Shown here: one piece after another, positions 9,079 to 18,412 of the stretch | Layout: every line of letters starts with the position of its first letter | Position numbering within the stretch: position 1 is the stretch's first letter | Assembly: GCA_019309115.1 (NCBI GenBank) | Contig: JAFDGW010000008.1 | Span: 1 to 64,000, forward strand | Reading direction: 5' to 3' | Source of the DNA: Deltaproteobacteria bacterium | GTDB lineage: Bacteria; Desulfobacterota; Syntrophobacteria; Syntrophobacterales; Thermodesulforhabdaceae | DNA length: 64,000 nucleotides | Notes under the pieces: generated by a model | Seen by the model: the letters and a program-made list of their open reading frames with translations, nothing else | Told to the model about the DNA's origin: nothing | Database searches by the model: none | Translations under genes and position numbers: made by a program

Positions 9079-10281
9079 TCACCGTTCCACCAGTTTTACC
9101 TTTTTGTTATACCAGTTCATGAAAGCAGACGTGGACAAGCTGAAAGTTAGATATACCAGCATAATTAATGCTACGCCTTCTATTGCCTGGCCCGTTTGAT
9201 TTATAGTTGTGTTGGCTACCGAGACAAAATCCGGATAACCAATTGCCACGGCAAGCGAGCTGTTCTTTGTTAGGTTTAGCATTTGACTTGTCAGGGGAGG
9301 AACGATCACTCGTAGAGCCTGAGGCAATACCACCAGTCTAAGCACCTGAGCATGTGAAAGGCCAAGAGCCAGAGCTGCTTCCCACTGGCCTTTGCTCACC
9401 GATTGGATACCGGCCCGAACTATTTCGGCTACAAAGGCAGAAGTGTAGAGAACAAGTCCCAATAGCAAAGCCATGAATTCCGGCGATAAAGATGCACCTC
9501 CGGTAAAGTTAAAACCTCTAATTTTGGGCACATCCATCATTATTGGTGCTCCAAACGCAATCCAAACAGCAACAGGAAAGCCGATGACCATTGCCAGAGA
9601 TACTCTAAATAGTGGAAATGTTTTGCCTGTAGCTTCTTGCCTTTTCCTTGCCCATTTTCTCAGCAGCCAAATCCCAATACATGTTATTCCAAGCATGGTC
9701 AGAGCGTACCCATAGGCAGGGTGGTATTCTAATCGTGGGAAGATAATTCCACGGTTACAAAGATATACGCCCTTTATTGGAGATATTGCATGCCTAGGGG
9801 GTGGTAGATTTTCGTAAAATATAGCATACCAGAAAAAAAGCTGAAGCAGAACCGGGATATCCTGCATGACTTCAATGTAGGTGGCTGCCAGTTTCGACAC
9901 CAGCCAATTGCTACTCAGCCTTGCTATTCCAATAAAAGTGCCGAGAATTACTGTTACTACAATTCCTATGAAGGACACCTTCAGCGTATTGAGTGCCCCG
10001 ACAAAAAGCGCTTTTGCATATGTATCGGAAGAACTATAAGGAATAGGAGACTCACCGATTTCAAAAGAAGCAGGCTTATGTAAAAATCCAAACCCTGTCG
10101 CAATTTTTTGTTTGTGCAGATTTTCAATGGTGTTCGATGCAAGATACCAGACTATAACCCCTACGATGAGAAGTACCAGAATTTGAAAAAAGATAGCTCG
10201 CTTTTTAGTATCGAGCCAGAAGGGCACGCTTTCTTCTCTAACCGTCTCTATTTCGATGCTTTGCTTGCTGACGGCAATCAC
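9079..10281 (-). CDS. aapQ: General amino-acid ABC permease AapQ
   Basis: The 400-residue permease pairs with AapM. It has about eight membrane segments, with the EAA-type loop (GIQSVSKGQWEAALALGLS) near residues 290-308. A large insertion between the first and second core helices is typical of AapQ. The start is GTG directly after a run of G residues that can serve as Shine-Dalgarno. A strong stem-loop between this gene and aapJ probably lets the binding protein be made in excess. Confidence 0.9.
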   Translation of the reverse strand: MIAVSKQSIEIETVREESVPFWLDTKKRAIFFQILVLLIVGVIVWYLASNTIENLHKQKIATGFGFLHKPASFEIGESPIPYSSSDTYAKALFVGALNTLKVSFIGIVVTVILGTFIGIARLSSNWLVSKLAATYIEVMQDIPVLLQLFFWYAIFYENLPPPRHAISPIKGVYLCNRGIIFPRLEYHPAYGYALTMLGITCIGIWLLRKWARKRQEATGKTFPLFRVSLAMVIGFPVAVWIAFGAPIMMDVPKIRGFNFTGGASLSPEFMALLLGLVLYTSAFVAEIVRAGIQSVSKGQWEAALALGLSHAQVLRLVVLPQALRVIVPPLTSQMLNLTKNSSLAVAIGYPDFVSVANTTINQTGQAIEGVALIMLVYLTFSLSTSAFMNWYNKKVKLVER

Positions 10282-10301
10282 CCCCCATTAATTTTAATAG
10301 T

Positions 10302-10326
10302 ATCGGGGGATTTTATTTCCCCCGAT
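10302..10326 (-). promoter_or_regulatory. Intercistronic stem-loop between aapJ and aapQ
   Basis: ATCGGGGGA and TCCCCCGAT form a perfect 9-bp stem with a 7-base loop. No T-run follows on the minus strand, so it is more likely an mRNA-stabilising or attenuating hairpin than a complete terminator. Such hairpins commonly sit between a binding-protein gene and its permease genes and raise the binding-protein message. Confidence 0.6.
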
Positions 10327-10348
10327 ATGTACTCTTCAGCAGAATGGA

Positions 10349-11362
10349 TTAACGAAATGGAGCCGCATACATCAACCCCCCCTGTGTCCACAGAGCGTTA
10401 AGCCCTCTTGGTAACCCCAGGGGAGTTTTAGGGCCTACATTACGCTCGAATATTTCTCCATAATTCCCTACCTGTTTAATAATATTGTAGGCCCACTTAT
10501 CATCTAGCCCTAGTGCGCTCCCAAGTCCTGGTGTAACTCCAAGAAACCTCTGAATTGCTGGGTCCTGACTTTTCAACATTTCATCTACATTTTTAGAGGT
10601 GATACCAAACTCTTCCGCTTGAATAAGGGCCATTACCGTCCAGTTTACAATGTCGAACCACTGATCATCTCCATGACGTACAACGGGAGCGAGAGGTTCT
10701 TTTGATATGATTTCCGGTAGAATCACATAATCGTCCGGGTTAGGAGCAACTGCGCGATGTGCGGCCAATTGAGACGTGTCAGATGTTAGAACATCACATC
10801 GTCCGGAGAAAAAGGCTTTATTAAGTTCCGTAGCTTGCTCAATAACAACTGGTTTCCACTTCATGTTATTTTTTTTGAAGAAGTCGGCGGCGTTAAGCTC
10901 TGTAGTGGTTCCGGGTAGAACACAAACAGTCGCTCCGTCAAGCTCCTTGGCGCTTTTAACTCCTAGTTTTTTATGCACCATAAAACCTTGACCGTCATAG
11001 AAATTTACATGGGCGAAGTTTAGTCCGTTTACAGTATCGCGGGTGAGTGTGTGAGTAGTATTTCGACAGAGGACATCCACTTCTTTGGACTGCAAAGCAG
11101 GCAAACGCTGAACTGCCGTAAGGGGCACGAATTTGACTTTGCTAGCGTCTCCAAATATTGCAGCAGCTATGGCTCTGGCAGTATCAACATCCAAGCCTCT
11201 CCACACACCCTTTTCATCGGGCATACTGAAACCGAAAATGCTACCATTTACTCCTGCGATCAGATAACCTCTGGCTTTCACATCATCAAGAGTTCCCGCC
11301 TGTACGGCGGAAATGCTCAGAAATAATACACCTGCAATTGCTATTAATCGCCACATTCTCAT
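10349..11362 (-). CDS. aapJ: General amino-acid periplasmic binding protein AapJ
   Basis: The 337-residue precursor has a signal peptide (MRMWRLIAIAGVLFLS, cleavage after about AVQA) and a type II periplasmic-binding fold: GVNGSIFGFSMPDEKGVWRG at the ligand pocket, TVCVLPGTTTELNAADFF, and DVLTSDTSQLAAHR. The C-terminus (YGEIFERNVG, PRGLNALW) is characteristic of AapJ/BztA general L-amino-acid binders. The ATG at 11362 has GGAGG 9 bases upstream; a TTG at 11371 is also open. It heads the operon behind a long leader. Confidence 0.92.
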   Translation of the reverse strand: MRMWRLIAIAGVLFLSISAVQAGTLDDVKARGYLIAGVNGSIFGFSMPDEKGVWRGLDVDTARAIAAAIFGDASKVKFVPLTAVQRLPALQSKEVDVLCRNTTHTLTRDTVNGLNFAHVNFYDGQGFMVHKKLGVKSAKELDGATVCVLPGTTTELNAADFFKKNNMKWKPVVIEQATELNKAFFSGRCDVLTSDTSQLAAHRAVAPNPDDYVILPEIISKEPLAPVVRHGDDQWFDIVNWTVMALIQAEEFGITSKNVDEMLKSQDPAIQRFLGVTPGLGSALGLDDKWAYNIIKQVGNYGEIFERNVGPKTPLGLPRGLNALWTQGGLMYAAPFR

Positions 11363-11416
11363 GCTTCTCAACCTCCATGTTTAGAAGGTTCCTCCTAAGC
11401 TAACAGTACTCCATCG

Positions 11417-11460
11417 CTTCTCGAATTTACTTTCGGTCGTTTATCACCCCCTTCGAGAAG
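11417..11460 (-). promoter_or_regulatory. Leader hairpin upstream of aapJ
   Basis: CTTCTCGAA and TTCGAGAAG form a perfect 9-bp stem enclosing 26 bases that include GGGGGTGATAAACGACCGAAAG on the transcribed strand when read across the junction. It lies about 55 bases before the aapJ start, inside a leader of about 190 bases. It could be an attenuator, an RNA-binding site or a regulator operator; no known riboswitch class is recognised. The remainder of the gene-free stretch 11363-11741 shows only the promoter candidate at 11557-11586. Confidence 0.4.
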
Positions 11461-11556
11461 CTTCAGGACATTAACCACGTTAACATGAAAGCACTTTAGG
11501 TAGGGCCAAATAACGAGGTATTTCCCCTTCCAACACCCTGTTTGCACCCATTCAGC

Positions 11557-11586
11557 TTTGTACCAAAAAATGGAATATTTGGTCAA
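11557..11586 (-). promoter_or_regulatory. Candidate promoter of the aapJQMP operon
   Basis: On the minus strand TTGACC (11586-11581) and TACAAA (11562-11557) are 18 bp apart. Initiation near 11550 would give a leader of about 190 bases before aapJ. This is a motif match only. Confidence 0.35.
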
Positions 11587-11741
11587 TTCAGAAGCTTAGG
11601 TGATAGCAAAAAAAGCCTTTAGCCTTCGATAAGCGATAGTTCTTAATCAAAGATTTCAAGGTTGAGGGTATATCAAGTTGAACATATTATGCACAAATGC
11701 TTTATCTTAACAGATCCAATAGTAGAAGGTTGTCCTCTTTT

Positions 11742-14189
11742 TTAGCATATCTTTTCCGGGGCTTCTCGCTGGTCGTAAAATGTCCCATCGACTATCGGGA
11801 TTTCACCTTTTGGCTTCAGCTTTTCTGGTTCTGCCAGAGCTATATCGAGGACTTTGTCCATTCTATCGACAGGTATAACTTCAATATCCTCCAGTATTTC
11901 CGAAGGTATCTCCTTCAGGTCTTTTTCATTGTCTTTTGGAATCAGAACTTTTTTGATTCTTGCCCTGTGAGCGGCCAAAATCTTTTCCTTCAGTCCACCT
12001 ATTGGAAGTATACGACCACGGAGAGTGATTTCTCCAGTCATTGCCACATCATAACGAACCGGTATCCCCGTTAAAGCTGACACAATGGATGTGGCCATGG
12101 TGATTCCCGCAGAAGGACCGTCCTTTGGGATTGCGCCTTCAGGAACATGAACATGTATATCGACCTTACTGTGAAACTCCGGGTCTATGCCGAAAGATTT
12201 TGCTCTGGATCGGACATAACTCAGGGCAGCTTTTGCAGACTCCTGCATTACTTCACCTAGTTTTCCGGTAATCACAATCTTGCCCTGACCAGGCATCACC
12301 ACTGTTTCTATGCCAAGAATCTCTCCGCCAAACTCCGTCCATGCTAGTCCATTTGCCAGCCCAACTTCATCCTTTTCGTCTTCTCTCTGACCGTAACGGT
12401 ACTTTATAACTCCAAGGTATTCTTCAATCTTTGACTCATCCAGCTCAATTCTGACCTCAGGCCCTTCTGACACGACAGCTCGCGCCACCTTTCTACAAAT
12501 GGTGGCTATTTCCCTTTCGAGGTTCCTCACTCCAGCTTCTTTGGTATAATGGCGTATGAGGTAGAGAATTATATCATCTGAAAATATTACGTTATCCTGG
12601 GTGATACCGTGTTGTTCACACTGCTTCGGAATCAGGAAGTGTTTTGCTATTTGCAGTTTTTCCCATTCTGTATAACCAGGGATGCGTATAATTTCCATTC
12701 GATCCTGAAGGGGTAGAGGGATTGTATGTAAAGTATTTGCGGTGGTTATGAAGAAAACCTGTGATAGGTCATAATCCAGGTCAAGGTAATGGTCGTTAAA
12801 GGCATGATTTTGTTCTGGATCGAGCACTTCTAACAGTGCTGCGGCAGGGTCCCCTCGGAAATCCGAGCTGAGTTTATCTATTTCGTCCAAGCATATAACT
12901 GGATTTATCGTACCCGCTCTTTTCATACTATGAATAATTTTGCCAGGCAAAGCACCTATGTAGGTTCTCCTATGCCCTCTGATTTCTGCCTCGTCACGCA
13001 CTCCACCTAGCGACAACCTGACAAAGTTTCGATTCATAGCCCTAGCTATTGACTTAGCGAGGGAAGTTTTGCCAACTCCCGGTGGTCCAACGAAACATAA
13101 AATCGGCCCCTTCATCTTTTTTACCAGAGCTTGAACGGCTAAATAATCCAGGATGCGTTCTTTTGGTTTTTCCAGTCCGTAGTGATCTTCGTCGAGTATC
13201 CGAGCTGCCTCTTCTATGTTCAACTTATCTTTGGTTTTTTCGTACCAAGGCAGAGATAAAATCCAGTCGATATAGTTCCTAACCACCGTCGCTTCCGCAC
13301 TCATTGGAGACATGAATTTCAATTTCTTAAATTCGTGGCGAACCTTAGCAGCTGCTTCCTTTGGCAGCTTTTTTCGTTTTATACGTCTTTCCAGGTCCTG
13401 AAGCTCGGATCGAAAGTCATCCTTTTCACCCATTTCCTTTTGGATCGCTCGCATCTGCTCGTTAAGGTAGTACTCACGCTGAGTTTTTTCCATCTGCCGC
13501 CGGACGCGCCCTTTTATTCGTTCTTCTGTCTTGATTATTTCAATCTCACCGCGGAGGTGCCCAAATACAAGTTCAAGCAGTTTTGGCAGGTGCGTGGCTT
13601 CTAGGAGCTTTTGCTTAACTTCCAATTTGAAGGGCATATAAGCTGCTACGGTATCAGCCAGCTTTTGAGGGTCTTCAATAGACTGAATATTTTCTATGGC
13701 TTCCTGGCTTATTTTCTTATTGAAGCGAGCATATTCTTGAAATGCCTCGATGATTCCCCTGCAAAGTGCTTCAACTTCAACTCGTTCGGTGTCGGATATT
13801 TCCGAAGATTCGAGTATTTCCACCTTAACCATGAAGCATTCTTTTGATGGGATAAATTCAGCAACTCTGGCCCGGGTCTCACCTTCCACAAGAACCTTCA
13901 CGGTTCCATCCGGCAATCGAAGCACCTGAAGAATAGTTGCAATTGTTCCGACTCTGTAGATATCCGATTCCTTTGGATTATCAATTTTAGCCTTTTTCTG
14001 CGCTGCTAGAAAAATCCTCCTATCTCTGCTAAGTGCCAGCTCCAAAGCATTGATTGATCTATCTCTGCCCACAAAGAGCGGCATCGGTATGGATGGAAAT
14101 AGAACGATATCTCTTAAAGGAAGCAGCGGCAGTTCCAGTCTTTCCATCCCTTTTTCGCCCGTGGCTTTCGGTTTTATCAATTTAAACAT
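11742..14189 (-). CDS. lon: ATP-dependent protease Lon
   Basis: The 815-residue cytoplasmic AAA+ protease degrades damaged and regulatory proteins. An N-terminal LON substrate-recognition domain (about 18-210) and a coiled-coil linker precede the ATPase with Walker [10 protein letters not shown] and Walker B ICLDEID. The C-terminal protease domain has catalytic Ser in [12 protein letters not shown] and Lys in [13 protein letters not shown]. The ATG at 14189 has GAGGGA at good spacing; a GTG at 14204 overlapping the clpX stop is the alternative. It is translationally close to clpX. Confidence 0.96.
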   Translation of the reverse strand: MFKLIKPKATGEKGMERLELPLLPLRDIVLFPSIPMPLFVGRDRSINALELALSRDRRIFLAAQKKAKIDNPKESDIYRVGTIATILQVLRLPDGTVKVLVEGETRARVAEFIPSKECFMVKVEILESSEISDTERVEVEALCRGIIEAFQEYARFNKKISQEAIENIQSIEDPQKLADTVAAYMPFKLEVKQKLLEATHLPKLLELVFGHLRGEIEIIKTEERIKGRVRRQMEKTQREYYLNEQMRAIQKEMGEKDDFRSELQDLERRIKRKKLPKEAAAKVRHEFKKLKFMSPMSAEATVVRNYIDWILSLPWYEKTKDKLNIEEAARILDEDHYGLEKPKERILDYLAVQALVKKMKGPILCFVGPPGVGKTSLAKSIARAMNRNFVRLSLGGVRDEAEIRGHRRTYIGALPGKIIHSMKRAGTINPVICLDEIDKLSSDFRGDPAAALLEVLDPEQNHAFNDHYLDLDYDLSQVFFITTANTLHTIPLPLQDRMEIIRIPGYTEWEKLQIAKHFLIPKQCEQHGITQDNVIFSDDIILYLIRHYTKEAGVRNLEREIATICRKVARAVVSEGPEVRIELDESKIEEYLGVIKYRYGQREDEKDEVGLANGLAWTEFGGEILGIETVVMPGQGKIVITGKLGEVMQESAKAALSYVRSRAKSFGIDPEFHSKVDIHVHVPEGAIPKDGPSAGITMATSIVSALTGIPVRYDVAMTGEITLRGRILPIGGLKEKILAAHRARIKKVLIPKDNEKDLKEIPSEILEDIEVIPVDRMDKVLDIALAEPEKLKPKGEIPIVDGTFYDQREAPEKIC

Positions 14190-14200
14190 TATCAGATCCC

Positions 14201-15460
14201 TCACGCACTTTCTCTACCCTGACCTTCGTATATCAGCATTGGATGCTCGCCCTTTAGTACCACGTCTTCATTTATTACGCATTCCTGTACTCCGGACATT
14301 GACGGTATTTCGTACATCACATCGAGCATTATATTTTCCATTATTGCCCGAAGGCCTCTGGCTCCTGATTTTCGCTCTAAGGCTTTTCTGGCTATGGCTC
14401 TAAGCGCACCTTCCGTGAATCTAAGCCGCACATCTTCCATTTCAAAAAGACGTTGATACTGTTTTACAAGGGCGTTTCTCGGTTCCACCAGGATTTTTAC
14501 TAATTCATCTTCAGTGAGTTCATCCAATGTTGCAATCACCGGAAGACGCCCGACAAACTCAGGAATCATGCCAAACTTAATCAAATCTTCAGGTTGCACC
14601 TGGGCCAGTATTTCTCCAATCCTTTTTTCCTGCTTACTTGGTATATGTGCTCCAAAGCCTAGGCCTTTTACCCCGATTCTGCGCTGGATTATCTGATCCA
14701 GATAGTTAAAGGCTCCACCACATATAAAAAGGATATTAGTGGTATCAATTTTGATAAAATCCTGCTGTGGATGTTTCCTTCCTCCCTTGGGAGGCACATT
14801 TGACACCGTACCTTCCAGTATTTTCAACAGTGCCTGCTGGACTCCTTCTCCCGATACATCTCTCGTTATGGAAGGGCTGTCTGACTTTTTGGCTATCTTG
14901 TCAATTTCGTCTATGTAAACAATTCCTTTGGACGCCCGTTCCACATCGTAGTCAGCCGCTTGGATGAGGCTAACCAGAATGTTTTCGACGTCTTCTCCCA
15001 CATATCCGGCTTCTGTCAGTGTTGTTGCATCAGCAATGGTGAAGGGAACGTTTAAAATTTTCGCGAGTGTTTGTGCCAGCAAAGTTTTACCTGATCCCGT
15101 GGGACCTATCATAAGGATGTTGCTTTTTTCGAGTTCAACCTCCCGTTTCTTTTTATCGCTCTTTGTTTCTATGCGCTTATAATGGTTATAGACCGCAACG
15201 GAAAGGACCTTTTTAGCCTGCTCTTGACCTATCACATATTGATCCAGGATTGCTTTTATCTCGGCTGGCTTGGGAAGCTGGGAAGCCCTTTCTGCTTCTT
15301 CTCGCTCGTTTTCTTCTGCAATAATGTCATTACATAGTTCAACACATTCATCGCAAATATAAACGGTCGGCCCAGCGATTAATTTGCGAACCTCATCTTG
15401 ACTTTTCCCACAAAAAGAACACCTCAATTCTCCGGGCCGATCATCTTTCTTACGTGCCAT
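14201..15460 (-). CDS. clpX: ATP-dependent Clp protease unfoldase ClpX
   Basis: The 419-residue AAA+ unfoldase recognises tagged substrates and feeds them to ClpP. It starts with the four-Cys zinc domain ([19 protein letters not shown]), followed by Walker [16 protein letters not shown], pore loop GYVGEDVEN, Walker [12 protein letters not shown] and the C-terminal sensor region. GGGAGGAG precedes the ATG. It is followed immediately by lon. No clpP or tig is found upstream, where they usually sit; only a gene-free stretch with a candidate structured RNA is present. Confidence 0.97.
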   Translation of the reverse strand: MARKKDDRPGELRCSFCGKSQDEVRKLIAGPTVYICDECVELCNDIIAEENEREEAERASQLPKPAEIKAILDQYVIGQEQAKKVLSVAVYNHYKRIETKSDKKKREVELEKSNILMIGPTGSGKTLLAQTLAKILNVPFTIADATTLTEAGYVGEDVENILVSLIQAADYDVERASKGIVYIDEIDKIAKKSDSPSITRDVSGEGVQQALLKILEGTVSNVPPKGGRKHPQQDFIKIDTTNILFICGGAFNYLDQIIQRRIGVKGLGFGAHIPSKQEKRIGEILAQVQPEDLIKFGMIPEFVGRLPVIATLDELTEDELVKILVEPRNALVKQYQRLFEMEDVRLRFTEGALRAIARKALERKSGARGLRAIMENIMLDVMYEIPSMSGVQECVINEDVVLKGEHPMLIYEGQGRESA

Positions 15461-15673
15461 GCATTACTCCTCCCTGTCCATCAAAAGTATTGCAGCAAAG
15501 GGGAGCTCTCAATCCTATACTCCACCGAATTAAACCAAGCTCCCTTCTTTCTTCTCTGGCCATTATTATAAGCACATCTCTCTACCAAATCCAGTACGGT
15601 TATTAAAGACTTAACAATGTAACCGTTACCTTCTTCCTTGTCCACAGCTTCCTGCTTCCAATCAAATTAAATG

Positions 15674-15823
15674 GTTTCGGTGGGAAATTCCACGGTGGGC
15701 CGTGAACCCAGATATAACGACTCATGCTGCCCGGCACCCTTGAGGTCATGCCCCCCTCAGGTTGCCCACAGCCACCCTCGTTATGTTAACGGCTACATTG
15801 TAGCCCATCTTCCGAGCCGAAAC
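15674..15823 (-). ncRNA. Candidate structured RNA upstream of clpX (four-way junction)
   Basis: The sequence folds by eye into a closed four-way junction. Closing stem: GTTTCGG (15674-15680) with CCGAAAC (15817-15823). Hairpin A (15682-15709): GGG/CCC, TTC/GAA and ACGG/CCGT. Long irregular hairpin B (15714-15784): ATAACGA/TCGTTAT, GCTG/CAGC, GGCA/TGCC, CCT/AGG and GAGG/CCTC, separated by small internal loops. Hairpin C (15791-15805): GGCTAC/GTAGCC. About 45 base pairs fall in 150 nt. The size and the long arm recall 6S RNA, but I cannot confirm any family. The strand is not fixed by the pairing; minus is chosen because a promoter-like TTGATT-N17-TACATT lies upstream and clpX downstream. The flanks 15461-15673 and 15824-15984 hold no gene; a GGGAGCT/AGCTCCC pair lies near 15500-15545. 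Confidence 0.45.
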
Positions 15824-15984
15824 ACACCAAATTTTTTCTGCTATTCTTGGGCAATAGCCTATCCACGTAAGTAAATGTACTCGTGAAAAATCGTAAAATC
15901 AAGTAACAGCTTGCAACCCATTTTTACCATCAGTGACAGCAAGAATAGTGAGACAAACCTGTGCGATCCGCATGCTTTACAAAA

Positions 15985-16026
15985 TGGGAAAAATAAAAAC
16001 ACGGTATCCATCACAGGACACCGTGT
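15985..16026 (-). terminator. Rho-independent terminator of cytochrome c3
   Basis: ACACGGT-A-TCC and GGA-C-ACCGTGT form an 11-position stem with one mismatch. On the minus strand it is followed by TTTTTATTTTT. It lies about 30 bp after the cytochrome c3 stop. Confidence 0.8.
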
Positions 16027-16056
16027 CTATCCCTTGGGAGGATAAAATTACCTTCT

Positions 16057-16506
16057 TTACTGGGCTTTTTTCTTGGGATGGCACTTGCTACAGGTTGTAG
16101 GTGCTTTGGTTTCTTTGTTTTCTTTTTTAAGTTTCTTGTGACAACCGACGCAGTTATTATGAAATGCCAGTTTCAGGTTAAGCTTTTGCTGTTCCGGCGG
16201 AAGCTTCTTTTCGCCCTTAATAGTTGCATCAGTGTGGCACTTTTCGCACTTATCAACCGGATCACCTTCTTTCCACACGTTCTTACCATCTTTGTAAACA
16301 TGATGGCAATCCGTACAGGCTATTTTGTAATCTTCGGCATGTTTTTTGTGGGTAAACTGAACCAATCCCTTCGTGTGTTGTTGGTATATGCTTGAGTTTA
16401 TGGTTATTACATCCGGGACATCACCCGCCTGGACAAATGCCCCACACACTATTGCTGCGACAAAGGCTACTAAGACTCCTACCTCAACCTTCCATCTTTT
16501 CACCAT
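16057..16506 (-). CDS. Periplasmic tetraheme cytochrome c3
   Basis: The 149-residue precursor has a signal peptide (about 1-27, cleavage after FVQA). The mature part has four CxxCH heme sites (CTDCH, CEKCH, CVGCH, CSKCH) and additional His residues positioned as distal ligands (FTHKKHAEDYK, AFHNN). This fits a class III cytochrome c3, the small periplasmic electron carrier of sulfate reducers that takes electrons from hydrogenases and formate dehydrogenases. The tail is Lys-rich. It is monocistronic, with its own promoter candidate and terminator. Confidence 0.93.
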   Translation of the reverse strand: MVKRWKVEVGVLVAFVAAIVCGAFVQAGDVPDVITINSSIYQQHTKGLVQFTHKKHAEDYKIACTDCHHVYKDGKNVWKEGDPVDKCEKCHTDATIKGEKKLPPEQQKLNLKLAFHNNCVGCHKKLKKENKETKAPTTCSKCHPKKKAQ

Positions 16507-16579
16507 GATAACGTCCTCCCCTAGATTGAGAATTACTTCACTTTATTAACTAACACACTGACCATTAATTTTCGTCCTA

Positions 16580-16609
16580 AGTCTAGTGAAAAAATTCATA
16601 GAAAGTCAA
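16580..16609 (-). promoter_or_regulatory. Candidate promoter of cytochrome c3
   Basis: On the minus strand TTGACT (16609-16604) and TAGACT (16585-16580) are 18 bp apart, upstream of the GGGGAGG ribosome-binding site and ATG. The -35 is good and the -10 imperfect. Confidence 0.4.
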
Positions 16610-16735
16610 GAAAAGTTTGGGATGTACGGTAATCAACTAGGATATCCGAGAAAGTCGCGAGACCTAATAGTTTCCAAAAGGATGTTTTTCAATCGCAGCA
16701 GCACTGTAATTTTTCGACCCCCCTAAATTTCGCCC

Positions 16736-16764
16736 TTGACGCCAAGAGGCACTTTGATTATATG
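16736..16764 (+). promoter_or_regulatory. Promoter of tRNA-Gly
   Basis: TTGACG and TATATG are separated by exactly 17 bp, and the predicted start lies about 15 bases before the tRNA 5' end. Spacing and position are those expected of a sigma70 tRNA promoter. Confidence 0.6.
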
Positions 16765-16785
16765 TTGAGTTGGAAATTATGAGGA

Positions 16786-16860
<75 letters not shown>

Positions 16861-16877
16861 GTAATGAGAATTAAAGT

Positions 16878-16904
16878 AGCGGTTGAATAAACCGCTTTTT
16901 TTTT
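16878..16904 (+). terminator. Rho-independent terminator after tRNA-Gly
   Basis: AGCGGTT and AACCGCT form a 7-bp stem with a short loop, followed by nine T residues. It ends only about 10 bp before the start codon of the next gene, so any transcript of that gene from the tRNA promoter must read through it. Confidence 0.8.
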
Positions 16905-16913
16905 GTCTATGCC

Positions 16914-17942
16914 ATGAATGTAAGCCAGTTAAAAAGCCGAAAAGCCCGCCTGAATGCCTTTCTGGATATTTTTCAGCATGACGACCGGGTGGTGGTTGTG
17001 ATAGACGCAGATCCTGATGCTATAGGTTCGGCATGGGGTATTAAGCGATTGTTGTGGAGACATGTTGCCTGTACGACTATAGTGGCTATCCGTCCTATAC
17101 GAAGATTGAACAATATTTCATTGGTGAGATTGCTGAGAATTCCCATTGAGTATCTTGATGAGGATGGTGACTCCGAGGAATTCATTAATCTAGAGAAGTT
17201 TACGAAACGGATACTTGTTGATGGGCAACCTTATCACAATGACATATTCAGAAGAATAGATTTCGACGTTGTAATAGATCATCATCCAATACCTGAAAAA
17301 AGCAACATATTCAGGAATTCGATGGCTTTTATAGACATTCGCCCAAGTTATGGTTCGACGAGTACAATCCTCACCGAGTATTTGAGAGCAGCTCAGATTA
17401 AGCCGTCGGCATCTCTTGCTACCGCATTGCTTTACGGTATTAAAACGGACACGAGGAATTTTGAACGCCATACGGTAGAGGAAGATATTCGAGCCTTCCT
17501 GTATCTTTACCCTCTGGCCAATCACAACGTCCTGACAAAAATTGAGATCTCCGATATTTCCCTTCGAGACCTCGAATTTTTTGAAGAAGCCCTGAGGCGC
17601 AGAATCGTGGCGAAAAACAAGATACTAACTTATGTAGGTCGAGTGGACTCGCCTGACATACTTGTCGTAATTTCGGAATTTTTTTTGAAAGTTTACGACA
17701 TCTCTTGGAGTATTGCAGCAGGCATTTCAGATAGCACTCTGGTGGTTGTTGCTCGTAGTGATGGATATCGAAAGAATGCCGGGAAAGCCCTTGAACGTTC
17801 TTTTGCCTCTCTTGGTTCTGCCGGAGGGCATGCTGCAATGGCAAGAGCAGAAGTGCCTATCGATAAGTTACTTGAGCACATGGGTAAGCTTCGGTTGAAC
17901 AGGAGAACGGTGGAAAATTTCCTGATAAAACACCTTTTATAG
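16914..17942 (+). CDS. DHH-family phosphoesterase (NrnA-like)
   Basis: The 342-residue protein has the two-domain DHH/DHHA1 layout. Motif I is VVIDADPDAIGSAWG, motif III the diagnostic DHHP (VVIDHHPIPE), and the C-terminal DHHA1 domain ends with GSAGGHAAMARAEVP. Relatives are manganese-dependent nanoRNases or pAp/cyclic-dinucleotide phosphatases; which substrate applies here cannot be read from sequence. No Shine-Dalgarno precedes the ATG, which sits just after the T-tract of the tRNA-Gly terminator. It is followed by rnhA 9 bp later, suggesting a small nucleic-acid-turnover operon. Confidence 0.85.
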   Translation: MNVSQLKSRKARLNAFLDIFQHDDRVVVVIDADPDAIGSAWGIKRLLWRHVACTTIVAIRPIRRLNNISLVRLLRIPIEYLDEDGDSEEFINLEKFTKRILVDGQPYHNDIFRRIDFDVVIDHHPIPEKSNIFRNSMAFIDIRPSYGSTSTILTEYLRAAQIKPSASLATALLYGIKTDTRNFERHTVEEDIRAFLYLYPLANHNVLTKIEISDISLRDLEFFEEALRRRIVAKNKILTYVGRVDSPDILVVISEFFLKVYDISWSIAAGISDSTLVVVARSDGYRKNAGKALERSFASLGSAGGHAAMARAEVPIDKLLEHMGKLRLNRRTVENFLIKHLL

Positions 17943-17951
17943 GGGACATTT

Positions 17952-18392
17952 GTGACACCTGAGACTCCAACGGTGGAAATTTACACGGACGGGGCATGCA
18001 GAGGTAACCCTGGACCGGGGGGTTGGGCTGCAATCCTACGGTGGAGGGATCGGGAGAAGATTCTTTCTGGCTTTGAAAAACATACCACAAACAATCGTAT
18101 GGAACTTAAAGCCGTTATTGAAGCTTTTAAAGCTCTTAAGATGCCCTGTAAGGTGTTGGTTTATACCGACTCAACTTATCTTAAGAACGGAATAACCAGT
18201 TGGATTCAAAAATGGAAGCGAAATGGTTGGAAAACAGCAGAAGGAACCCCTGTGAAAAATCGCGACCTATGGGAGGAATTGGACAGGATTATTCAGAAGC
18301 ACCACGTTACGTGGATCTGGGTCAAAGGCCATAGCGGAAATCCTGAAAATGAAAGATGTGACAAGCTCGCGCGGGAAGTCATTAAAAACTAA
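17952..18392 (+). CDS. rnhA: Ribonuclease HI
   Basis: The 146-residue enzyme removes RNA from RNA-DNA hybrids. All hallmark motifs are present: [16 protein letters not shown] with the first catalytic Asp, NNRMELKAV with the Glu, [12 protein letters not shown] with the second Asp, and [17 protein letters not shown] with the flexible-loop His and last Asp. The start is GTG, with AGGGGA at good spacing. It is convergent with gspD, about 20 bp away. Confidence 0.96.
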   Translation: MTPETPTVEIYTDGACRGNPGPGGWAAILRWRDREKILSGFEKHTTNNRMELKAVIEAFKALKMPCKVLVYTDSTYLKNGITSWIQKWKRNGWKTAEGTPVKNRDLWEELDRIIQKHHVTWIWVKGHSGNPENERCDKLAREVIKN

Positions 18393-18412
18393 GCCTGCTT
18401 TTTTGTTTTACG

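Noticed and set aside
15674-15823. SRP (4.5S), RNase P or tmRNA
   Set aside because: The conserved GGAAG apical motif of SRP RNA, the RNase P core sequences and a tRNA-like end were all looked for and not found; 6S RNA remains possible but unproven.
15671-15874. 67-codon open frame on the plus strand upstream of clpX
   Set aside because: It has no ribosome site and poor composition, and it coincides with extensive hairpin structure better explained by an RNA.
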